DNA from: Linnemannia hyalina
Lineage: Eukaryota; Mortierellomycota; Mortierellomycetes; Mortierellales; Mortierellaceae
Assembly (NCBI GenBank): GCA_019671135.1
Contig: JAHRHY010000024.1
Location: 620,001-684,000, forward strand
Reading direction: 5' to 3'
Length of the DNA: 64,000 bases
The notes below the pieces were generated by a model. That model did no database searches and was not told the origin of the DNA. It saw only the letters and a list, made by a program, of their open reading frames with translations. The translations under genes were made by a program, and so were the position numbers. Each line of letters opens with the position of its first letter. The stretch's first letter is position 1. Shown here piece by piece: positions 12,285 through 24,399 of this stretch.

Positions 12285-15200
12285 TTAATGCTCAATAGTC
12301 CCGTTAAGGATACGAGCAGACAGATCGTTCCGGCGACGCTTCATACGGCTCTTCACCAACTTGGCCTCTGCCTTCAACGTTCTGAGGAGCTTATTCTATT
12401 ATACAACATATACAAAGGGAAAAGTACCAGGAGTTAGTACGATGAACGTTTCCATGTACAGTGTTATTATAACCATTTACAAACGGAGAACAAAAAAACA
12501 AAAAAAAGGGCAAGCGTACCTGGAGTGTTTGTTCGAGTTCCAGTTCGGCGGCTTTGAGCTTTTGCCACCCGTTGTGGCGATCGCAAGTACGACGAGACAT
12601 GCAAACGCGCTGACCGATAGCCTCCAAATACGGTGAAGTGGCAAGCGCATTCGTTGCATTTGAACCGGCCTCTCCAGTGGCTGACGAGGTTTGGACTCCT
12701 CCATCACCATCGTGAGCACCGCCCTCAGTCTTGGTCTTGTGGTCACTGCTGGACCCAGTTCCATTTTGCTGCTGTTGACGTTTCGGGGCAACGACAACAA
12801 CGCCAAACGACGGCGGGGCCATTGATGAGGCTCTCGATCCAACCGGCGTCGAAACCAAAGAGTTTAACGCCGCCCGATCCTTCCTCGCAATGTCTTGAGC
12901 ATCGTCCCAGACAAGACTATAATCAAACCCGCACAGAGCATCCTTGTCCTTCTCCTTGGCCGCAGCTTTATCCTTCAGAGCCTTGGCCTTGGCCTTGCTC
13001 TTGGATCCAGGGCCAGGGCCAGAACCCGACCGAAGAAGACCCTCATCCTCGTCCTCCATATCACCCGCTGCTGTAGACTTGCCGCCACTTTCTCCGTTCG
13101 TTCCGGTATGAGGGGAAGAAGAACCATTCAAACCAGCAGCCACTGCCGCCAGATCGAGCGAGCCTAGATCCTGTCGCACCTGTCGATCCACACAGATATC
13201 CAACCGCTTCGATCGCTCCTCCAGGATCGCGCACACTTTCCGCACATGTGCCATCTTCTCACGGATCCCAAGCAATCGTTGACGATCATCCAGATCCGCA
13301 AGCGTCAACCGGCGTCGTCGTTGGAGGTGCTGCTGCTGTTGGACCTGACCTGGAGGCAAATCCGTCTGGTTCGACTCACCAAAAACCTTCTCCTGTGACT
13401 CTTGGATACGCTGTGTTGCCACCAAAAGGCCACACTCCTTGGAGCAGTACTTGGACTTGCGTCCCGCCGACTTTTGACAGCCCTCGCGGAAACACTTTTT
13501 CTTGACTGATCCATGGCGTCCTTTTTCTATTGAAAATCGAACAAAAACGAAAAAAAAAAAATTGTCAGAATGAACACTCAGTAACTGCAAATAAATTGTC
13601 ATTCAAAACAAAAAACAAAAAACAAAAAACAAAAAACAAAAAAAAGTAAAATACCTTCGCACCGCTTGCAGTAGTACTTGTCGACCATGTCGCTGTCTTT
13701 TTCTGCAACACCGACACAATCGCCATGGAACCAACCGTCACAACCATCACAGGCAATCATGAACCGGCTTGGGTCATACACCGTGCGACAAATGCAATAC
13801 AGTCCTTCGCCTCGGTCAGATTGCCCTTCCATCTCAACGTCCTCTTGCTGAGCAGCGACATGATTGCTCGACGACGAACTGCTCTTCTGGGCTCTGGTAG
13901 ACGACTGTTCGGCCTCGACCTTGGTACTGCTGTGAGACTTTGCCGACTTTCCTCGTGAACTTTCGGAAGATGTGGTCCTGTCGTGACCGGAGGTCAAATC
14001 TTGAGCCTCGTGTGCCTTCGAGCCAGTCGAACCGAGGTGTCCATCCTCCGCCTCCGTTAGTCGACTGAACCGCTTCTTCAAGCTTGAGCCTTGAGACTGT
14101 CCAGATGATGCGCCCTTCTTGCTGGCCGACTGTGGCTTGGAAGGCAGTTTGGGGCTGGGCATATCCTCATCCATATCGTGAGATTTCTTGGAAGAATCGC
14201 CGGACTTGGTGGCCTTCGGAGTGACAATGGCAGTCTCATCATCTTGAGTTCTGTCCACAACAATATCCTTCTTGCTTGGTTTCTTCTCCTTGGGTGTGGA
14301 AGATCCGCCTGCCGACGCCTTGGAGCTCTTCGACACATCCTTGGACGTCGTCGCCTTTGGTCGGTCGCGATCACGATCACGATCACGATCTCGGTCACCA
14401 TCCTGTTGACTCTTCTTGCCAGAGCCAGATCCGGAAGAACCATTCGCCTGGTGTGACTCTGGCAGCTCAACTCCCAGGCCGGTTTGACCACGCAAATAAG
14501 GCGGCGCGGGAGGAGGCGAAGATGAACGTGAGCGCACATGCGCCGAGGATGCCTTGCCAGCTGGTGTTTCCCGGGGTGAGGCGGCGTCCATTCGAGATGC
14601 CTTGGTTGACTCTGTGGGCGGCAAAGACACGGGGAACGGTTGCTGAGGGCTGCTGAACTTGGCAGGGGTGTTCCGTGAACTTGAGGGAGAGTCCTTTGTT
14701 GTCGTGGCCGGTGTTGGTTTAGGCAACTCGACGGGCTGAGTCTGGACAGAGTCGCGATTGATAGGAGCCTTATCGTTGGTATCCTGTGTACGACGAGCTT
14801 CGGATCCGCGGGGTACCTTTCCTTGTACGTCTCCTTCTGGCGTGGGTGCAGAAAAGCTCAAGCTCTCTGTGCGTGACTTCTTGCTTGGGAGTTCAATACG
14901 ACCGCCTCCTGGCAACTCCAGCGTGTGCTTGAATACCCCGCTTGACTGCTCGAGCTTTGGCTCCTGAAGACGGGGTTCTTGAGGACGGGGCTCTTGAGGA
15001 CGAGGCTCTTGAGGACGAGGCTCTTGAGGACGAAGCTCTTGAGGACGAAGCTCTTGAGGAAGAGGCTCTTGAGAACGGGGCACTTGAGGAAGAGGCTCTT
15101 GAGAACGGGGCACTTGAGGACGAGGCTCTGCAAGGTGAGGCTCCTGGTGGCGAGGCTCTTGTGGATGAAACTCTTGCGGACGTTGCTCTGGAGGGCGGGA

Positions 15201-18020
15201 TTCCTGGGGGCGGGACTCTTGAGGACGAGTCTCTGCTGGTGGTTGGTCATGCTCCATAACAGCGTCCATCCCTGGCTCATCCGACTCTATACCAATAGCA
15301 GCCGAGGTCGACAGCTTCTTCTTCCCGCCCTTGGGAACACGCTCCTTCTTGGGCTTCTCCACCTTCTCCACCTTCTCCTTGACCGGCTTAACTGGCCTCT
15401 CCTTGATGATCTTGTCTTTGACAAGACGAGCTGGTTTTTCTTTCCCTGTCTTTGGTATAACAACAGCGGCAGACGCGGCGGGTTCTTCAACAAGGTCCTG
15501 CTCCATTGGCATTGGGGTGCCTTGAGCAGGCCGCTCGGGCTCTACAAATCTCTCCTCATAACGAGTATCGCGTGGGGTCTCAGAGAAGACTGGCATATAA
15601 TCGGTACGTTGTCCTGCATCGTGACGATACGCTTGATGTATGTTTGGATCGACAGGGGTTCGATCCTGCAGGACATGCGTTGAAGTAGGCTGAACATCCT
15701 CCATGTCGCCTCTATCGTCCACCGGGGTATGGCGACTGTGGTTTACTCTCTCTGGGACGTTGAGAATATTCATCAGACTGGCAGAGCGAGGTGGCGCAGA
15801 ACCTGTTGGAGTTCCAGGTCCATGGGTAGTCTTGATGAGGTCGAGAGGCTGCATTCCTGCATGTGGGGCCATGTGACTCTCAGGACCAAGTCCAATACCC
15901 GAGCCTGGCACGGGTCGCTGACGCGTGTCGACCATGGGCCCCTGAGAACGAGGGTGTCCACCGGGTGAGACAAGTCCAGGCGGTGTCATCGACCGAGGCA
16001 ACTCTACTGCTGTTGGGGCGACAGACGATGGCTGTGGGCGGTAAATAGGGGACGGTGGCAAGGGCTCATGATTTGGAGGATACCCATGATGGTCACTGTG
16101 AACAAAGCGACCATGAGGTGGAGGTAAGGGCGAGTGATCCATGTGCATCGGCTGCTGCTGTGGCTGTGGCTGTTGCTGTTGCTGGATGGCTGGCGTGTGA
16201 AGTGCCTGAGGATGTGGTATATGTTGATGTTGAGGATGCTGACTATACATCTGCTGGGAGGGTATCTGCGACCCTGACTGCGGTACCTGTGGCGACGAGG
16301 CGGCCTTGCGAGACTGTTTATGACCTTGTTGTCCTGGCGCCTGACTGTGCTGAAGCTGATGCTGGTTCTGCTGTTGTGGTTGTTGTTGTTGCTGCCGCAT
16401 TTGCAGTTCCGACATAAAGTTCATTACGAGGGCCTCATCGTTCTCCGGTTGTGGTCGTTCCTGTGGATGGTGGGCTTGGAGTGGCTGCTGGTGTTGACCA
16501 GAGTTGCTGGCCCGCGCGCCACCAGAATGAATATCCTGCATGGATCCTCTCGGAGGAGGCGAGATAAGCGTGTGTTGAGGCTGTTGGCCCTGAGGGGCTG
16601 GCTGAGCGCCGTAACCATAGTGCTGCTGTTGTTGTTGAGCCGAAATACTGTGCGGACGCGACCGATCTATTTCTGACACAGATGGCCTCATGTAACCACT
16701 ACCGGCATGTGGAGGATACTGCGACCCATACTGCTGTGGGTGCTGCTTCTGTTGTTGCTGTTGAGGGTACTGTTGCTGTGGGTGTTGAGGCTGTTGCTGT
16801 TGTTGCTGTTGAAGCTTTTGGTGCTGCTGCGGGTCTTGCTGCCTTGCCGATGGATGCGATCCTGCTGCATATCCTGGGTCCTGGTACGATCCTTGATGAT
16901 ACTCATATGAAGGTCCACCACTCGTCTCTTGGGCGTGCTGCCTGTATTCTCCATGGAACGTGTGATTGGACACGGATGTTTGGCGCGACCGTCCAAAGTC
17001 CTGAGATGATCGAGGTGATGGTGGTCGTCCTCCGATATGGCTTTGACCCATAAGACCAAAATGCGAAGGTCCTGCTGGTGGCGACTGAAGTCTCATATCA
17101 ACCGACTCTCCACTTGTCCGACGAGGAGCTATTTGTGTCCCCACTGGTACTGGACCCGCCTCGGCTTCATGCTGAATATGTCGCCCCTGTTGATGGTGAG
17201 CAAGGAGAGATGTTGGAGGAGGACCTTGGAAGGACGACGCCTGCTGCGACTGAAAAGCGCCTTCAGACGGACTTGATCCAGGCGAGTACTGGCTGTAAGA
17301 CCGGTAATGCGTTTGAGATGAGATTGGAGGTAATGGTGCTGGACCAGTCGAATATGTGCTCGTCGGTTTCGCGGCCGATACTGGTGCGGAAGATGGCCCG
17401 GGGTGAGTAGGGTAGTATGCCGGCTGCTGCTGTGGCTGTTGGTGCTGGTGTGGCTGTTGTTGATGTTGATGCGGTGGTTGTTGCTGATGCGGTGGTTGTA
17501 GCTGATGCGGTGGTTGTTGCTGATGCTGGTGAGGTTGGGGTCGTGAATGCTGTTGTTGTTGCTGTTGTTGTTGTTGTTGTTGTTGCTGTGGATGTGTTGG
17601 AGGATGCTGCTGATAAGGGTATGACTGGGAGTATTGCCTATCGTCTAGATGATATTGTTCTTGATGATGTTGGGGTAATTGATGATGGTGCTGCGAGGGT
17701 TGGGGCGGCTGTTGAGGAGGAGGCTGCTTGATAGGGTGCATGTAGGGCTGTTGTTGTTGTTGTTGCTGCTGCGGGTGCGGATGCTGATGCTGGTGTGGGT
17801 GCTGGATTTGGTGCTGAGGAGCACCATGGTGAGCCGAGTAGTATCCGTAAGACCCTGTTGGTTCTGGCGAAGGTGGGTTTAGCATACTCTGGATAGAGGA
17901 TCGCCTTGGCTGAGGGGGATGACCAGCTCCCTGGTACTGTCCCTGCTGCAGATGCGGGTGTCCATAATTATGAGCGCCTGGCTGCCCGCTATTTAGCTGC
18001 CTGTGTCCTGGTTCTCCCAT
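12285..18020 (-). CDS. SPP1: Spp1/CFP1-type PHD subunit of the Set1 (COMPASS) complex, Q-rich
   Basis: Exons 18020-13655, 13526-12520 and 12395-12285 join in frame to 1,827 aa. The conserved part is C-terminal: a PHD finger (CICRTVYDPSRFMIACDGC, then WFHGDCVGV and CKRCE, about residues 1408-1456), then the Set1C zinc motif with CFREGC, SKYCSKECG, and a basic C-terminus ending LNGTIEH. This matches fungal Spp1 and animal CFP1, which read H3K4 methylation for the Set1 methyltransferase; no CXXC domain is visible. About 1,400 residues upstream are low complexity: many poly-Q and Q/P/H tracts, Lys/Ser-rich stretches and a tandem RPQEP repeat. The extension is far longer than in yeast Spp1. Start chosen as the first ATG after the purine-rich leader. 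Confidence 0.88.
14945..15240. repeat. 15-bp in-frame tandem repeat coding RPQEP-type pentapeptides
   Basis: On the plus strand the unit cttgaggacgaggct recurs, with variants, about twenty times; on the coding strand it encodes pentapeptides such as RPQEP, RSQEP and LPQEL. The middle units are the most uniform, as expected for slippage expansion. It lies in the disordered part of the Spp1-like protein. Confidence 0.85.
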
Positions 18021-19210
18021 ATCAATTGGTGGCGGTGGCGCGCGTCGTGACGATGTGTTGTGGTGAAGTCGTTACAGTGGTGGTTGTCGGCTAGAAGGAG
18101 GTATGAGAAAAAGAGAGGCGGTATGCGTTAGCAGTTGCTCTTCACTGTACAGTACTCTTATTCATTAATCCTGCTGTTGATTGGGAGGTTGCTTGTTTGT
18201 GTTGATGGTTGTTGGCCAGATTGATGGGCGTTTAAAGAAACAACAGGCAAGTGCAGAGCTAGATGCATGACTGGACATACGTCTGTGTGTGCGTGATTGT
18301 GTGTCGGTTGCGATCGTGTGAATAGGTGGGATTGGTTGTGCATGTAGAGATCCCACTGGATACTGATGTGTGAGCAGACAACCGGCACCCGGTTGGTTAC
18401 TGCAGAAGTGGCGGGATGTTGTTATGTTGCTGTTTGTTATTGAATTCGGAGTGGAGCTGCAGTCTGCGTGAATGTAAGGTTGGTACCTTTTTTACAGCGA
18501 GAGCGCGGGAAGCGAGTGCGAGTCGAGCGGAGCGGAGAGAATGGCCTGGTGGTAGAATAATACAAGAAAGATGATGGATAGTGAGGTGTGCGGAGAGTGA
18601 GAATAACGATGGCGAGAGGACAAGAGGGAAAAGGAGAAGAAAAAGAAGAAGAAGAAGAAGTAGAGGAGGGAAGTGATGAAAGATGAAGAGGGAAAAGGGG
18701 ATGAAAGAAAAAGGTGAAAAGGGTCGCTTTCGCTCGAATATGGCGCATACTGACTGACACCATCTCAGACACTCAACAACAAACCCGTGTTGTGTGGTCT
18801 GAAGTCCCTTTTCATTCAATTCATTCATTCCTTCAGGGCTGTTGTCCACGCGCCATTACTGCATTCAATGAGGGGGATGACTAAGCCACACTCACAATGA
18901 TGGAAAATGAACAATCTAACGACGCCCACACCAACCACTCATACACGCACAAATGCAATGCAACATGCAGACACAATCCAACATATCAACTCGGAGCAAT
19001 TGAATTCGTTTTGCTTTTCTGAATGCTTGGTTTTAGTATGATGAGAAATGGATGCTGTGTTCTATGGACTATTGTACACTGGCCCCCAGAAACGAGGTCA
19101 AGAACCTACCCTTTCTGTGGACAGACGGGGAGATAGTGTGCATCATTAGAAATCTTCAGCACTTTTTTGTTTTTTGTTGGTTGTTGGTTGTTGTTTGTAA
19201 AGTCAATAAC
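18021..19210. promoter_or_regulatory. Leader and promoter region of the Spp1-like gene
   Basis: 1,190 bp between the Spp1-like start and the SNU13 stop, both minus-strand. Positions 18560-18720 are strongly G/A-rich on the plus strand, so pyrimidine-rich in the transcript direction. A 5'-UTR intron is possible but not proven. No other coding region recognised. Confidence 0.45.
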
Positions 19211-19739
19211 TTAGATCAAGAGCTTCTCGATCTGGAGCTTGATAGCCAAGATCTGGGCCTTAAGGTCAGAGCCCTCGTTAGAGGTGACGGAGGCAGCAAT
19301 GACGGGGCGCGAGACACCACAGGCGCGACCGAGGGCAGTCTTGGAGGGGACAAAGACATAGGGAACGTTCTTGTCCTCGCAGAGAAGAGGCAAGTGGAGC
19401 AGAATCTCAATGGGCTCGGTGTCAGCAGTCATGACGATGAACTCGGCAATACCACGGTTGAGGGTCTTGGTGGCCTCGTTGGCTCCCTTCTTGAGCTGCT
19501 TGTAGTGGGAGGCCTGCTGGACCAAATCCATGATCGAGTTGGTGAGAGCGGCATCGGCAAGGGGCCAGGCTTTGGGGTTGACTTCGGCCTATTTTTTATG
19601 ATCAGAAAGTTGAGGGAAGAGGGTTGTTAGATTCCGTGATTCCAAAAGAAGAGAGTAGTCCTTTAGCATCTTCTTGAGTCGAAAGAAAAAAAGCTCCAGT
19701 GTTTCGTCGCTGATCCTTTGAGGTTGATCTACTTGCCAT
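19211..19739 (-). CDS. SNU13: U4/U6 snRNP and box C/D snoRNP protein Snu13 (15.5K)
   Basis: Snu13 binds the kink-turn of U4 snRNA and of box C/D snoRNAs and nucleates both particles. The main exon (19588-19211) encodes the L7Ae fold: [57 protein letters not shown], ending IEKLLI. The start must come from a separate exon. The only ATG that fits is at 19739-19737, spliced to 19588 through a GC-AG intron (ATG|GCAAGT), giving [17 protein letters not shown] and 126 aa, the exact family length. The first exon's coding part is therefore just the ATG. A GT donor four bases further in would break the frame. BLOS1 lies 143 bp upstream on the same strand. Confidence 0.93.
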
Positions 19740-19882
19740 TGTGAATGTAATGTGTGTGTGTGTTGGTGAGAAGGAGTGGAGTGGAGGATGGAACAAACAA
19801 AGCAAAAAAAAAAAGAAAAAAAGAAACATCGTAACAAATGTCACAGTCACTAAAATCATGTGATATGGAGACCCTCTTTCTT

Positions 19883-20596
19883 TTATTTGGCAGTGGGAGC
19901 TTGCACCGCGCCAGACTCCTCTAGAGAATTGGTCACTTGCTCCATATCCCTCTGGATAACTTGCACCCAGTTCTGCACATCACCAAGCTCCTATGTTATG
20001 TTATGTTACGGTATGTTATGTTACGTTATGTTGTGTTGCGTTGTGAAAGAAAAACAAAACTGTGAGTATGATATATCCATTGGATCATGTGCATCTTTAC
20101 GTGAACACCACAAGAAGGATCGTGGAAAAGCTCAGTTACCTTGAGTGCTGAGCCAAACTGATCCACCAGTGCAAGCCATTGAGCTGTCTGCTTCGAGTAG
20201 CGTGCAGTCTGTAATGAGAGATTCCTTGCCTCCTGCTCCAGGTCCTTTTGATTGAGAAATACTTGTGATACCCTACCACCATGAAAGGAGTAGATTTGGT
20301 GAGGTTTGGACGGACATATATATTTCCAACGTATCCATGAACCGCAACTGTCAAGAGATATACCTCCCACTGAGAGTATCTGCGATGGCGTCAGAGAACT
20401 GCCCTACGCTTTGAATCGCCTCCTTACGCAAGTGTTCTACAAAGGCAATAACAGCAGAGAGAGCAGCGTGAGTGTTGAATGTCGTAACTCATCCTGCCAA
20501 GCCATACGAGTGAATAAAAAGGTCTCATTTACCGCTTTCCCGCTTCAGAGCAGCGTTCTTTGTCTGATGTTCCTTGACGAGTCGACCGAGGGACAT
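19883..20596 (-). CDS. BLOC1S1: BLOC-1 subunit 1 (BLOS1/GCN5L1 family)
   Basis: Exons 20596-20533, 20436-20364, 20272-20140 and 19990-19883 give 125 aa, the length of the animal protein. The N-terminus LGRLVKEHQTKNAALKRE, the middle YSKQTAQWLALVDQFGSALK and the C-terminal ELGDVQNWVQVIQRDMEQV match BLOC1S1 block by block. The protein is a coiled-coil subunit of BLOC-1, shared with BORC in animals, acting in endosome-lysosome traffic and lysosome positioning. The four short exons are easy to miss in automated annotation. The last intron has a degenerate pentamer repeat beside its acceptor. Confidence 0.92.
19994..20041. repeat. Degenerate GTTAT/GTTAC pentamer repeat in BLOS1 intron
   Basis: About nine copies of tgtta plus two bases, drifting to gttgtgttgcg, end at the 3' splice site of the last BLOS1 intron. 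On the transcribed strand they read as repeated TAACAT, each resembling a fungal branch point. Confidence 0.7.
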
Positions 20597-21215
20597 GTTA
20601 TGTGAATGGCTATTGTTTTGTTGTTATTGTTGTTGGTGAATGAATAAGCAAGTGAGAGGAGCAAAGGAGTGTGGTCTGCATGGACTGGTGATGAGCAAGA
20701 AGTGTGTCCTTGAAACAAACAGTCCGCCTTCATAGCCTCAGGCGACAGAGCATCACCCCTTTTGCATATTATTTTTCTTTACGCGTTAAAGTCGCGTCTC
20801 TTTTTCTGGTTACAAAGGGAGGAGTTTGGCAGGGTCACTTTCACGTCATGACTACGGTCATGCTGCCTTCAAGGCAGCCAGAATTAGACCTCGAAAACTC
20901 TCCGAGACATATGTTAACTCTTACCTGCGCTGACTATGGCTCTACCATGCCACCATGCCTTGGCAAGAGTTGACCCGTATTCATCACCATCTATCAGCCT
21001 CGCGTCCATGCATCAGCTCACGATATGGACCTGACGACTCCAGAGTCTACTTTATTGCCTTCTGTAAAGGAGAAATAAAAGACCCCAAGCCAGCGCGATG
21101 CCATCTCATCTCTTTGGTTCCCTACTCCTTGACTCGTCTCGTCTACACTTATCTTCCCTCCTCTCCATACTACTACAAAATAACAACCTCACTCTCACCT
21201 GCTTTCTACACCAAA
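20597..21215. promoter_or_regulatory. Divergent promoter, BLOS1 and wall protein
   Basis: 619 bp between divergent starts, with a pyrimidine-rich plus-strand leader at 21110-21215. Nothing else recognised. Confidence 0.4.
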
Positions 21216-22598
21216 ATGCGTCCCTCCCTTCGCTCATTCACATTGACGACGAGCATGCTACTGCTACTGAATCCGCCCACCGCACTTGCCGAACCTCTTC
21301 CTGCATTCAACTTTGCTAAGCGTGACAACACAGTTTATGGTAAGTTACAAGCCAAGATCACCTCATCATGCCTGTTCTTTCACTGCTGTGCTTCCACAAT
21401 CGTGAATGACGCACTCACATCTTGCAACCCTACTTTCAGTCACTGTCACTGAATACAGATACGTTGCTGAACGTCCTGGTAAGTTTTCGCCTTGCTTGAC
21501 TTTTTATAACCTCCAATGCATAACTGTCCATCATCTTCTCCACTTTGTTCCAGGTTCTTTTCCTAAACTTGTCCTATACCTTCCCTGGTGCATTTAGCAC
21601 CGACCAACGTTCCTCACGCTGCCTCTGTTGCACTTATTGCTCCGCCTGCTCGCGTGGCATCGCTTCTTGTTGCCTTCGTACCTCCTACACCTCGACCAAA
21701 CCCCAACCCCAATGCCATGGCAAATATGGCTCGCCCTGCTCCAATTGCCCCTGCTGCATTGGTCCCACCTCTTGCCCCCGTTGCCCAACCTGCCATTACT
21801 ATACCCGCACCCGTCCCCGCCGCTGCTTGGACTCCACCTGCCGATGATGCGCTTACCTACACATCCTATGCCGGCTTGTTGTCGACCTTGGCTCCTGCAT
21901 TTTACCCCACACCGCTGAACTCAGCGGCGGTTCCTTCCCGTACCATTTCTTCTCCCATGCCCCAACAACAACCTCCACCTCCTCCAGCCCCTGTAGCACA
22001 TGCTCCAACCCTTCACACGGTTCCGACTCCCCTCGTGGCTCCTACCGTGGAGGCTAATCCGAACACACCCATCCTCTCCTCTCCTGAATCAGTTGCACCA
22101 AGTCCCACTCTTTCAGCGTCATCGGCTGTCCCAATGGAAAAGGAAAAGGAATTGACAGCTGCACACACAACGTTGCCGGCGACTGCTGCGCACTCCTCTG
22201 ACTCAACCTCATCGTCATTCATCGATTCAGCCAGCGTCTCGAAAGAAGATACCACCTCGTTGTCTTCTACCACTACCAGCACCACCACGCACGATGTGAC
22301 CGTCTCAACCACGACCACGACGCGCGGTGACACAACCAGCACCAGAACCACTGTTGGCACCGACGGCACTACAACAGTCCTGACCGAGTATCCAACCTCG
22401 ACACGACGTACTACTACTAGCACATCGGGTGTAGAGGCGAAGTGGTCACGCATGCAAGGTGGCCGACAGGATCCAAGTGTTGGATCGGTGGTGGGTTATC
22501 TGGCTGGACTTTTGATCCCCGAGGCCCGATGGTCGATGACCGCGACTGCAATGATCGTGGCCATGGCCCTCCCCGGCGCAGTGGCCTTGCTTGTTTAG
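21216..22598 (+). CDS. Secreted Pro/Ser/Thr-rich protein, probable GPI-anchored wall protein
   Basis: Exons 21216-21339, 21440-21478 and 21598-22598 give 387 aa. Residues 1-29 look like a signal peptide (TLTTSMLLLLNPPTALA), followed by a dibasic-like AKRD site. The 39-nt middle exon codes VTVTEYRYVAERPG. The rest is Ala/Pro-rich (about 60-190) then Ser/Thr-rich (about 190-330), with no Cys-rich domain. The last 20 residues are hydrophobic (TATAMIVAMALPGAVALLV) and end the protein, as in a GPI-attachment signal. The composition suggests a heavily O-glycosylated wall mannoprotein; no enzymatic domain is seen. The VTVTEYR segment resembles tails found in fungal wall glycoproteins. Confidence 0.72.
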
Positions 22599-23020
22599 AC
22601 TTTGATAGATCGAGAGAGTCAAAACAAACACACGCGGGGTTTTTTTCCCTTTTTACCGAAAGCCGCTTTCTTTTCAACCAGAAATACCGTAATAGGACAA
22701 CTGTCTCTGCGCTTCATATACATATGCAATACACATACAAATAGGACGTAATGAAATAAATGAATGGCCGAGTGAACATAAGTAGCGCGACAATGCACAA
22801 TTTATTCTTATCCGGCTCGGCTCTTTTTTTTCTGGATATTTTTGATCGGCCAAGACGACGACAGTCTGACATCTGTGGACCCGATCGATGCGCCGGGGTC
22901 TCTTTTAAAACGAAAATTGATCGCCACTTTCACTTTTTACTTTTACTGCATTCTTTCTTTTCTGTACTTCTTTATTCTCCTTCACACCCCACCCTTCATC
23001 ACACATCCATAGAAGCTAAA
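22599..23020. other. Intergenic region
   Basis: 422 bp, with a T-rich 3' flank on the left and a pyrimidine-rich leader (22925-23010) before the MAPEG gene. No gene seen. Confidence 0.4.
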
Positions 23021-23886
23021 ATGTCCAATACCCCTCTTCTCATGCTCCCCGCTGCGACTGCCGTTGCCTATGCACCCCATTTCATCCGTGGCTTCGTAAG
23101 GACCACATCCCTCCTCAGACATTATTGCCTTGCACTTCATTTGCACCGGAATATTTCAACTCACTCAACTCGCCTCTTCTTTTTGTTTGTTGTTAACGAT
23201 AGATTGTCATCTACTACACCAAGAAATGGAACAACAGTACGTTCAAACACACTGATACGAACATACGAACAAATGACCAACGACAGACATGATGGATAAT
23301 TGACCTTTGATTCAGGAGAAATCCTCACCCACGCCAATACTAAAACCCCTCCCTTTATCCTTTTTATTGCTCTCTGCTAGTTAGCCCCAGAGGCCAGCTC
23401 GAGAAGGTTGAGAGCAGGATGACCAAGGCTGGATGGGCCATGGCCAAGCGCGCCGAGGGTGCCCACACCAACGGCATCGAAACCCTCCCCGTCTTTTTCG
23501 GCGCTGTTGTAAGTTATCGAAGCGAAACAAGGAATGAAAAAAGAGGGAAGGACAGGGCTCGATCGAAATTTTGATTTTTCGGGACACTTTACAGCGTCAA
23601 CGGCAATCTCGTTCTTCGTTTGCCGATGGAATGACATGAGGACATTGTCCTAACATTCACTTATTTTTCATAACCTTTCGAATAGCTTGCTGCGCTCCAT
23701 GCCGGTGTTGCCAAGGACACTGTCAGCTTCTACTCAACCTTCTTTGTTGCCTCCCGCGTGGTGTACAACATTGTTTATATCTTGAACACAAACCAGCTGT
23801 CAGCTCTTGCCCGCACGGGTATCTGGACTGCCGGTATGGTTGCCTGCTTCAAGCTCTTCCTTGCTGCCGCTGCCACCAAGTACTAA
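23021..23886 (+). CDS. MAPEG-family membrane protein
   Basis: Exons 23021-23095, 23203-23236, 23381-23508 and 23686-23886 give 145 aa. The order is a hydrophobic N-terminus, NNISPRGQLEK, RAEGAHTNGIETLPVFFGAV, LAALHAGVAK, then VVYNIVYIL and a final hydrophobic helix. The R-A-x(3)-N-G-x-E-x-L-P-x-F motif is the family signature of membrane-associated proteins in eicosanoid and glutathione metabolism. Four transmembrane helices are expected in the ER or outer mitochondrial membrane. Fungal members are usually uncharacterised; glutathione transferase or peroxidase activity is possible but not shown by sequence. The 34-nt second exon is unusually short. Confidence 0.88.
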
Positions 23887-24399
23887 GTAGCCTCTGGACC
23901 TGTCCATTGGTATATGTAAAAAAAGAAAAGGTTAATAAAACGTATGTGTGAAAGGACAAAGAAATAGGAAAAGTAGCAATTGGTCAATTGGCCGTGGCGT
24001 GAAATGACGTCTTGTTGCTTGTTGGGCATATGCGGCTCCCAGTGCACGTTAATTTTGACTTCGTGGCAGTCGAGCAGACATCCACACAATCAGGCTGGTA
24101 GGCAGCTGTTTCCCCCCTTTGAGTTCTAAAGTCACGTTTCATCGTTCATCACTACAGGAGCTTGGCATGGCTGACCTCTTTCTTTCTTTCTTTGCTCTTG
24201 CTGGACCACCCTCACACTCAGACACAACTCTCTTTTCTCAACTTGATCCTTTTCTTTTCTCGTCGCTCCCCTTTTTATTCTCGACATCACTCTTTCTTCC
24301 CCTCTACTCCTCCACCCTCCCTTCCCTTCACACCCCTGCGAGCTAACTTATCCCATACTCACACACACACAGCAACCCACATAAAAGAAGCTCGCAAAC
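23887..24399. promoter_or_regulatory. Intergenic region and SNF7 leader
   Basis: 513 bp. AATAAAA at 23934 is a likely poly(A) signal for the MAPEG gene; 24230-24340 is the pyrimidine-rich leader of SNF7. No gene seen. Confidence 0.45.

Noticed and set aside
14979..17731. Several plus-strand frames antisense to the Spp1-like gene
   Set aside because: Shadows of Q-rich and repeat-rich coding sequence on the other strand.
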